Assembly (NCBI GenBank): GCA_934615645.1
Contig: CAKTTR010000045.1
Location: 1-15,922 of the forward strand
Direction: 5' to 3'
Origin: an uncultured Oscillospiraceae bacterium
GTDB taxonomy: Bacteria; Bacillota; Clostridia; Oscillospirales; Oscillospiraceae
DNA: 15,922 bases
In this document: piece by piece, positions 10,859-15,922 of the stretch
Numbering within the stretch: position 1 is the first letter of the stretch
Layout of the letters: each line of letters begins with the position of its first letter
Translations under genes and position numbers: made by a program
The notes under the pieces: generated by a model
The model's database searches: none
What the model saw: the letters and a program-made list of their open reading frames with translations, nothing else
Told to the model about the DNA's origin: nothing

Positions 10859-13459
10859 CTAGTATTCCAGCCGCAGGCTGCTGCCTGTGGCGGTTTTTTC
10901 GACTAAGATCTTCCGGTCGATGCGCTGCTTGAGCGCGCCGACGTGGGAGATGATGCCGACGAGGCGTTCGCCGCCGGCGAGCTTGTCCAGCAGCTGCAGC
11001 GCCTGGTCCAGCGCTGCTTCGTCCAGCGTGCCGAAGCCTTCGTCAATGAACATCGCGTCCAGCCGCACGCCGCCGCTCATCGCCTGGACGATATCCGACA
11101 GCCCCAGGGCCAGGGCCAGCGACGCCAGGAACGATTCGCCCCCCGACAGGGTCGAGACATCCCGCCACAGGCCGGTGTTCGCATCCAGCACATCAAGGTC
11201 CAGCCCGCTCTGGGCCCGCAGATCCCGGACGGCAGGCTTGCAGCGGAGCCGGTACACACCGCCGGACAGAGCTGTCAGCCGCAGATTTGCTGCCGCGACG
11301 ACCTCCTGAAAATAATACTGCTGGATATAGGTCTCCAGGCTCAGCTTTGCCCGCTGGCTCTGCTGCCCGCTGACGGTCCGGTACACATCCTCCGCCACGG
11401 CGCAGCGCTCCATGGCTGCATCGTAAGCGGCGGCATTTTCTGCGATCTGCCGGGCGGCGGCTTCGTTGCACTGCAGCGCGGCGTCGGCCTGGCGCAGCTG
11501 CGCCTGCAGCTGGGCCTGCCGGGTCTGGGCGGTCTCCAGCGCCTGCCGCAGGGCCGTCTCGTCGGCGGGGACGAGCCCCTCCGTCGCCCGGGTCAGCTCT
11601 GCCGCAGCGCCCTCAGCCTGGGCAAGCCGCTGCTGCCGGGCCGTGATCTCCCGGCGCAGTCGTTCAAGCGCCGCTGCAGGGAGAAATGCCGCCTGGGCCG
11701 CGGCGTCATCGGCAAAGCCTGCGGCAAGGCAGGCCTCCTGCAGCGCCGCTTGCTGGCGGGCCAGGGCCGCGGCGCCGTCTGCCTGGGCGGACGTCAGCTG
11801 CTGCAGGGTCGCATCCAGTGCCGCCTGGCGGGTCTGGGCCTGCTGGGCTTGCTGGGCTGCCGCATCCGCTTCTGCCTGGATGGCCCGGGCGGCCTGTTCT
11901 AATTGATCGGCCCGCTTGGTCAGCTCCGCTGCCGTGCAGGCTGCCGCGCCTGCCTGCTCAAGGCTCTGGCGGGCTTCTGCCAGGCCAGCGCGCAGCGCGG
12001 CGGTCTTCTGGGCCTGGGCGGCAAACGCGTCTCCTGCTTGCTTGGAAGCCCGCTCCGCCCGGTCGACCTGCTGCCGCTCCGGGACCGCGCCATCGAGCGC
12101 CGCCGGGGCCGGATGTGCCGTCGCCCCGCAGACGGGGCAGGGCTTCCCCGGCTCCAGCTGCCGGGCCAAAAGCCCCGCTTGGCCAGCCCAGAAGGCGTGA
12201 TACAGCGTCTGATACGCGCTTGCCGCCTGCTGGGACAGGGCCTGCAGCCGCGCCGTTTCCCGCTCTGCCTGGGCAAGCTGGCGGGCGGTCTCCTCTGCGC
12301 GGCGGCACTGGGGCAGCAGCTGGCGCAGGGCTGCCGCCTGGGTCTGGGCCTGCTGCCCCGCGGAAAGCCGCGCCTGCGCCCGCGTCCGCCGTGCCAGGGC
12401 CTGCTCCAGCGCCGCCTGGCACGGGATGCGCTGGGCCTGAGCCGCTGCCAGCTTCTCCGCTCCCTGGGCCTGCCGCTGTCGCGCGGCCTCGTACTGGGCC
12501 CGCACTGGGGCGACGGCCTGGGCCCGCTCCGCCAGTGCCAGCCGCGATGCCTGCCCCGCCTGGGCCTGCATCTCTGCCCGCACTGCGGAAAGACGCTGCT
12601 GGGCTGCGTCCCGGGCGGCCAGCTGCCGGTTCCCAGCTTGAGCGGCGGCAAGGCGGGCAGCACAGTCTGCCCGGGCCTGCCCCGCGGCAAGCAGGGCCGC
12701 ATGCAATGCCTGCTGCGCCTGCCGCTGCTGCGTCAAATATATATCCAGCACGGTCTGTAGGTCCTGGGCTGCCGCAATCTCCCGCTCCGCCGGAGCTGCA
12801 TGCTCAGGCCAGACGATCTGCCCCCGGGCGGCGGCGATGGCAGCGGCGTATCCGGCAGCCTCGTCCTGCAGCTTTCCCACCTCCTGCCGCAGCCGCTCTT
12901 GCAGCTGGGCATACAGGCCGGTGTGAAATAGCTTCTGGAATAATGCCTTGCGGTCTTTGGAGCTGGCGTTGAGGATCCGCAGAAAATCCCCCTGGGCGAT
13001 CATGACCGTCTGGGCAAACTGATCCCGGTCCAGCCCGATGATCTCCCGCACGCGGGCGTTGACCTGCTCCAGCCGCGCCAGGACCGTGCCATCCGGCTCC
13101 GTCAGCGACGCCTGGGGCGGGACGGTGATCTCCCCCTGCCCCCGCTTTTTGGGCCGCGTGTATTCGGGGCTGCGGCGGACGGTATACGTCCCGCCCCGCT
13201 GGGTGAAAACCAGCTCGACATAGGTCTCCTGCCCCGGCGCGGCGTAGTCCGACCGGAAGGACCGCCCGGACCGGCGGCCCCGCCCGCCGCTGGCCTCGCC
13301 GTAGAGGGCGAAGGAGATGGCGTCGAAGATCGTCGTTTTGCCCGCGCCGGTGTCCCCGGCGATGAGGAAGACGCCGCCTGTCCCCAGGTCTTCAAACGAG
13401 AGCTCCGTGCAGCCGGCAAAGGGCCCGAAGGCCGATAGTATCAAGCGATCCGGTTTCAT
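10859..13459 (-). CDS. sbcC: SbcC subunit of the SbcCD nuclease (SMC-like ATPase)
   Basis: Large ATPase partner of SbcD; the complex opens and cuts DNA hairpins and protein-blocked ends. The 866-residue protein has the Rad50/SbcC plan: Walker A GDTGAGKT (35-42) after MKPDRLILSAFGPF, the Q-loop region MIAQGDFLRILNA (153-165), a long Ala/Gln/Arg-rich coiled coil, the zinc hook CPVCG (C441, C444) near the middle, a second coil, ABC signature LSGGES (771-776), Walker B FIDEGFGTLDE (804-814) and the switch histidine in ISHV (H839). It is shorter than E. coli SbcC (1048), mostly in the coils. The start overlaps the sbcD stop as ATGA. It is last in its operon and its 3' end faces the hairpin-rich island, itself a natural type of SbcCD substrate. 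Confidence 0.95.
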   Translation of the reverse strand: MKPDRLILSAFGPFAGCTELSFEDLGTGGVFLIAGDTGAGKTTIFDAISFALYGEASGGRGRRSGRSFRSDYAAPGQETYVELVFTQRGGTYTVRRSPEYTRPKKRGQGEITVPPQASLTEPDGTVLARLEQVNARVREIIGLDRDQFAQTVMIAQGDFLRILNASSKDRKALFQKLFHTGLYAQLQERLRQEVGKLQDEAAGYAAAIAAARGQIVWPEHAAPAEREIAAAQDLQTVLDIYLTQQRQAQQALHAALLAAGQARADCAARLAAAQAGNRQLAARDAAQQRLSAVRAEMQAQAGQASRLALAERAQAVAPVRAQYEAARQRQAQGAEKLAAAQAQRIPCQAALEQALARRTRAQARLSAGQQAQTQAAALRQLLPQCRRAEETARQLAQAERETARLQALSQQAASAYQTLYHAFWAGQAGLLARQLEPGKPCPVCGATAHPAPAALDGAVPERQQVDRAERASKQAGDAFAAQAQKTAALRAGLAEARQSLEQAGAAACTAAELTKRADQLEQAARAIQAEADAAAQQAQQAQTRQAALDATLQQLTSAQADGAAALARQQAALQEACLAAGFADDAAAQAAFLPAAALERLRREITARQQRLAQAEGAAAELTRATEGLVPADETALRQALETAQTRQAQLQAQLRQADAALQCNEAAARQIAENAAAYDAAMERCAVAEDVYRTVSGQQSQRAKLSLETYIQQYYFQEVVAAANLRLTALSGGVYRLRCKPAVRDLRAQSGLDLDVLDANTGLWRDVSTLSGGESFLASLALALGLSDIVQAMSGGVRLDAMFIDEGFGTLDEAALDQALQLLDKLAGGERLVGIISHVGALKQRIDRKILVEKTATGSSLRLEY

Positions 13460-14577
13460 TCCGTTTCCTCCAATTCCCGCAGGATCCTGGCGACCAGCGC
13501 CGTCCGGGCTTCATCCGGGGCGACGCCGCCGTTCTGCGCGGCGTAAAACGCCTGGAAGAGGTCCAAAGGCGTCTGCCGCTCCAGCTGCCGCACGCCCTGC
13601 ACGGCGATATCCGTGGCCGTTTTGCTGTTTTCCACGCCGAAGCGCAGCATATTGGGAAACACCGGCAGCAGCGCCACCCGGGCGTCGGGCCGGACCTCCT
13701 CGTCTGTCAGGATGACGCGGATAAAATCCTCACTGTAGGGCGCGTGCCGCAGCGCCTCCAGGCTGCCCCGGACCTCCCGCATGGGGTGGGGCGGATGCAG
13801 CGGGACCGTCTGCACGTCCACCTGCCCCTTGGGGCCGAGGTCGACGATGGTCACGGATTTTTTCTGCCCGCATTTCGAGAAGGAATACGGCAGCGGCGAG
13901 CCGCTGTAGCGCACCGTGGGGCTGCCCACCTGCTGCGGCCCGTGCAGATGCCCCAGAGCGACGTAATCGAACCCGGCAAAGACCTCTGCCGGGATCTGGT
14001 CCAGCCCGCCGACAGCCCCCTGCTCGGAATCGCAGGTCGCCGCCCCGGTGATGAACTGGTGACACAGCAGCACATGGCGCGCCTCCAGCGCCCGGGGCGT
14101 CGCCGCCAGCGCGGCCCGGACAGCGTCTTCATAGGTCCCGATCGTCTGGCTTGGGAAAAAGCGCCGGACGGTAGCTGGCCGCAGAAACGGCAGCAGATGC
14201 AGCACAACGGGGCCATACGCGTCGCGCAGCGTATAGCACCGGGCCGCGCCGGAAAATTCTCCGGCGGAATAGACCTGGCAATGGGCCAGCAGCGGCGAAA
14301 AGTACGAAAGTCTGCGGCTGCTGTCGTGATTACCGCTGATGAGATACAGGGCGATGCCTGCCTCGTGCAGCCGGGCGGCAAAATCGGAAAAGACCGCCAT
14401 GGCCGCCGCTGGAGGGTCGGGCTTGTCATAAACATCCCCCGCCAGCAGGATGGCCTGGATCTTTGCGTCGGCGGCGATAGATAGGATCTCCTGCAGAATG
14501 ATCCGCTGGTCCGGCAGCAGGTCAAAGCAGCCCAGCCGCTTGCCAAGATGCAGGTCCGCACAGTGTAAAAGCTTCAT
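13456..14577 (-). CDS. sbcD: SbcD subunit of the SbcCD nuclease
   Basis: Metallophosphoesterase nuclease of 373 residues, giving the Mn-dependent exonuclease and hairpin endonuclease activity of SbcCD. The phosphoesterase motifs are in order: HCADLHLG (D8, H10), LAGDVYDKP (D48), ISGNHD (N83, H84), LLCHQF (H173) and ALGHLHG (H210, H212). YSGSPLPYSFSK just after is typical of SbcD. The ATG at 14577 is chosen because MKLLHCADLHLG is the canonical N-terminus and AAAGGAGG precedes it by four bases; upstream in-frame starts lie inside the preceding gene. The gene starts 10 nt after the stop of the metallo-beta-lactamase-fold gene and overlaps sbcC by ATGA. Confidence 0.95.
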   Translation of the reverse strand: MKLLHCADLHLGKRLGCFDLLPDQRIILQEILSIAADAKIQAILLAGDVYDKPDPPAAAMAVFSDFAARLHEAGIALYLISGNHDSSRRLSYFSPLLAHCQVYSAGEFSGAARCYTLRDAYGPVVLHLLPFLRPATVRRFFPSQTIGTYEDAVRAALAATPRALEARHVLLCHQFITGAATCDSEQGAVGGLDQIPAEVFAGFDYVALGHLHGPQQVGSPTVRYSGSPLPYSFSKCGQKKSVTIVDLGPKGQVDVQTVPLHPPHPMREVRGSLEALRHAPYSEDFIRVILTDEEVRPDARVALLPVFPNMLRFGVENSKTATDIAVQGVRQLERQTPLDLFQAFYAAQNGGVAPDEARTALVARILRELEETE

Positions 14578-14587
14578 GGGGCCTCCT

Positions 14588-15643
14588 TTACGGGTCGCAC
14601 CGGGTGCAGGGGCTATAGCCTGCGTCCAGCGCCTGCTGCCGGGTCTGGAATGTGACCTGGTTCTGCGGCTCCGGCAGGCTGCCGCAGGTGGGCCGGTGGA
14701 ATTTCTTGCTGTTGGCATTGCCAATGTACCCAGCAACCGTCTCCGGCGCTGCCGGGGTGGGGTTCTCGGACTGGGGCGCGGATTTTTCAAACGTGAACGT
14801 CACCGTCTCGCCGTCGGACGCGCAGCAGACCGTCCCCTGTTTGTCCGTCCGGTAGACCGTCGCACCGACTGCTGCCAGGCGCGACAGGACGGCGCCGTTC
14901 GGGTGACCATAGGAATTGCCCGCGCCGACGGAGATGACGGCATATTCCGGGCCCACCGCCTGGAGAAATTCTGCACTGGAGGAGGTATCGCCGCCGTGGT
15001 GGCCGACCTTCAGCACCGTCGCGTCCAACCGGGCCCCGGCCTCCAGCAGGTCCTGCTCCGCCATTTTTTCCATATCCCCGGTGAAGAGGAAGGACGTCTG
15101 GCCGTAATCCACCCGCAGAACGAGGGAGGTGTTATTGACTTCTGTATAATCCTCCAGCGGGCCGAGAAATTCGACGGCTGCGCTGCCCAGGGAAAACTGG
15201 TCGCCCGGACTGGGGACGGTCAGCGTGACGCCCTGCTCGGTCAGAAACCGGGTGAAGTCCTGGAATGTCTTCGTCTCCGCTTGGGTCACCGGGGCGTAGG
15301 CTGCGGCGACGTTGGCATAATGCAGCGCGCCGGACAGGCCCCCGGCGTGGTCCTCGTGGGCGTGGGTGCAGACCATGGCGTCGATCTGGTCCATGCCGTG
15401 TTCTTTGAGCCAGGCGTAGATGAAATCGCTGTCGGCCGCGTTGCCGCCGTCGATCATCATCGTCTGTCCGTCGCATTGGAGCACCGCCGCATCCGCCTGG
15501 CCCACATCGAGAAACCAGACCGTCAGCCCAGTGCTGCCCGACGGCAGCGCCGTCTGCGTTCCAGCCCCATTACTACACCCCGCCAGCCCCAACGCCAGCA
15601 CCAGGGCCAGCACCAGGGCAATCATCCGCTTTTTCAAACCCAT
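14588..15643 (-). CDS. Secreted MBL-fold hydrolase lipoprotein (ComEC/Rec2-like) with Ada-like zinc motif
   Basis: A 351-residue predicted lipoprotein: basic start MGLKKR, hydrophobic stretch 7-22, lipobox LAGC with C23. The mature part is a metallo-beta-lactamase domain like the soluble C-terminal domain of ComEC: FLDVGQADAAVL (44-55), the metal motif THAHEDHAGG (H94, H96, D98, H99), FTGDM (D190), VGHHGG (H215, H216) and GHPN (H247). After a Pro-rich linker (about 288-300) comes YIGNANSKKFHRPTC...GYSPCTRCDP, with H316, C320, C346 and C349 as likely zinc ligands, the Ada-like metal-binding module often fused to Gram-positive extracellular nucleases and hydrolases. Likely acts on nucleic acid or a phosphodiester at the cell surface; substrate is unproven. 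It heads the sbcD-sbcC operon. GGGAGGAG precedes the ATG. Confidence 0.88.
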   Translation of the reverse strand: MGLKKRMIALVLALVLALGLAGCSNGAGTQTALPSGSTGLTVWFLDVGQADAAVLQCDGQTMMIDGGNAADSDFIYAWLKEHGMDQIDAMVCTHAHEDHAGGLSGALHYANVAAAYAPVTQAETKTFQDFTRFLTEQGVTLTVPSPGDQFSLGSAAVEFLGPLEDYTEVNNTSLVLRVDYGQTSFLFTGDMEKMAEQDLLEAGARLDATVLKVGHHGGDTSSSAEFLQAVGPEYAVISVGAGNSYGHPNGAVLSRLAAVGATVYRTDKQGTVCCASDGETVTFTFEKSAPQSENPTPAAPETVAGYIGNANSKKFHRPTCGSLPEPQNQVTFQTRQQALDAGYSPCTRCDP

Positions 15644-15687
15644 CGTCTCCTCCCAACACCCCCGCCACCCACCGCGGCGGATTTTTT

Positions 15688-15716
15688 TCTATACTTTACC
15701 ACAAATCCCACCCCAA
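15688..15716 (-). promoter_or_regulatory. Candidate promoter of the MBL-sbcD-sbcC operon
   Basis: On the minus strand TTGGGG (15716-15711) and TATAGA (15693-15688) are separated by exactly 17 bases, fitting a sigma-A type promoter with a weak -35, about 45 nt before the start codon. Just downstream in the leader, plus-strand CCGCC (15662-15666) and GGCGG (15676-15680) flank a 9-nt loop and are followed on the plus strand by a seven-T run (15682-15688), so a rightward terminator overlaps the promoter region. Confidence 0.45.
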
Positions 15717-15787
15717 GTCCACAAAGGCCACCTGGATTTGACCTTTGTCCCCACCATAGAAAAAAGAATTCCCAAGTTACCACGGTA

Positions 15788-15922
15788 CCCCGTAAGCTAC
15801 AGCGAAGCGGCAAGCGATCTGCTCACCGGGTATCAGGGCACGGATGCACCCACAAATCTGCCTGGAACCCTGTACAGTGTGCGGCTGTAGTACCGATGTC
15901 GTAAACAGGGGTGGGTTCTTAG
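15788..15922 (+). repeat. Modular dispersed repeat, copy C (truncated by window end)
   Basis: Same orientation as copy B. It starts CCCCGTAAGCT, then ACAGCGAAGCGGCAAGC as in copy A, and follows copy B to ACAGGGGTGGGTTCTTAG, where the window ends precisely at the position at which the 14-bp hairpin of copy B starts. The 5' 40 nt are closer to copy A (both have CCCC before GTAAGC and T at the seventh base). From 15717 to 15787, between the promoter and this copy, no feature is seen. Confidence 0.75.

Noticed and set aside
10656..10932. Two small plus-strand open frames near the sbcC end
   Set aside because: They run through the hairpin element and the sbcC 3' end; the codons are repeat-derived and have no start signal.
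11686..12972. Pro/Gly/Ala-rich plus-strand open frame opposite sbcC
   Set aside because: Composition is the mirror of the Ala/Gln-rich coiled coil; no independent support.
14450..15904. 484-codon plus-strand open frame opposite sbcD and the MBL gene
   Set aside because: It covers two confidently identified minus-strand genes and the repeat copy C; no domain is visible.

Overview
The window reads as a piece of a GC-rich Firmicute chromosome, most likely a gut Clostridia of the Oscillospiraceae/Ruminococcaceae type. This is inference from several things seen together: strong AGGAGG-type ribosome binding sites before nearly every gene, high GC with G/C-rich third codon positions, a SDR-type fructuronate reductase as used by Bacillus/Clostridium rather than the enterobacterial UxuB family, a GPH-type symporter, and a XRE regulator carrying a C-terminal zinc ribbon. 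No rRNA, tRNA, CRISPR array, transposase or phage gene was seen.

Region 1 (1-388) is non-coding and holds a truncated copy (A) of a modular dispersed repeat. Region 2 (389-9880) is a complete glucuronide/hexuronate utilisation locus in divergent arrangement. Leftward from about 5482 runs a tight operon uxaC-uxuA-uxuB-eda-kdgK, with genes overlapping or 17-31 nt apart. Rightward from 5653 run a GPH-family sugar:cation symporter, a GH2 glycosidase (probable beta-hexuronidase) and a small XRE/zinc-ribbon regulator. The logic is: import a glucuronide, hydrolyse it inside the cell, isomerise glucuronate to fructuronate (UxaC), reduce to mannonate (UxuB), dehydrate to 2-keto-3-deoxygluconate (UxuA), phosphorylate (KdgK) and cleave (Eda) to pyruvate and glyceraldehyde 3-phosphate. 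The shared 170-bp divergent promoter region carries four copies of an AT-rich heptamer that look like operator half-sites.

Region 3 (9881-10858) is a gene-free island of almost 1 kb built nearly entirely from different repeat types: a terminator-like hairpin, a 21-bp minisatellite, a palindrome, a strict 5-bp periodic array that puts stop codons in all three forward frames, a GC hairpin, copy B of the modular repeat with two very strong hairpins, and a nested-hairpin element ending in a T run. It is the least explained part of the window.

Region 4 (10859-15643) is a leftward genome-maintenance operon: a secreted metallo-beta-lactamase-fold lipoprotein with a C-terminal Ada-like zinc motif, then sbcD and sbcC (ATGA overlap). 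Region 5 (15644-15922) contains the operon promoter and copy C of the modular repeat. Both window ends lie inside copies of this repeat, so the window may well be a whole contig broken at repeats.
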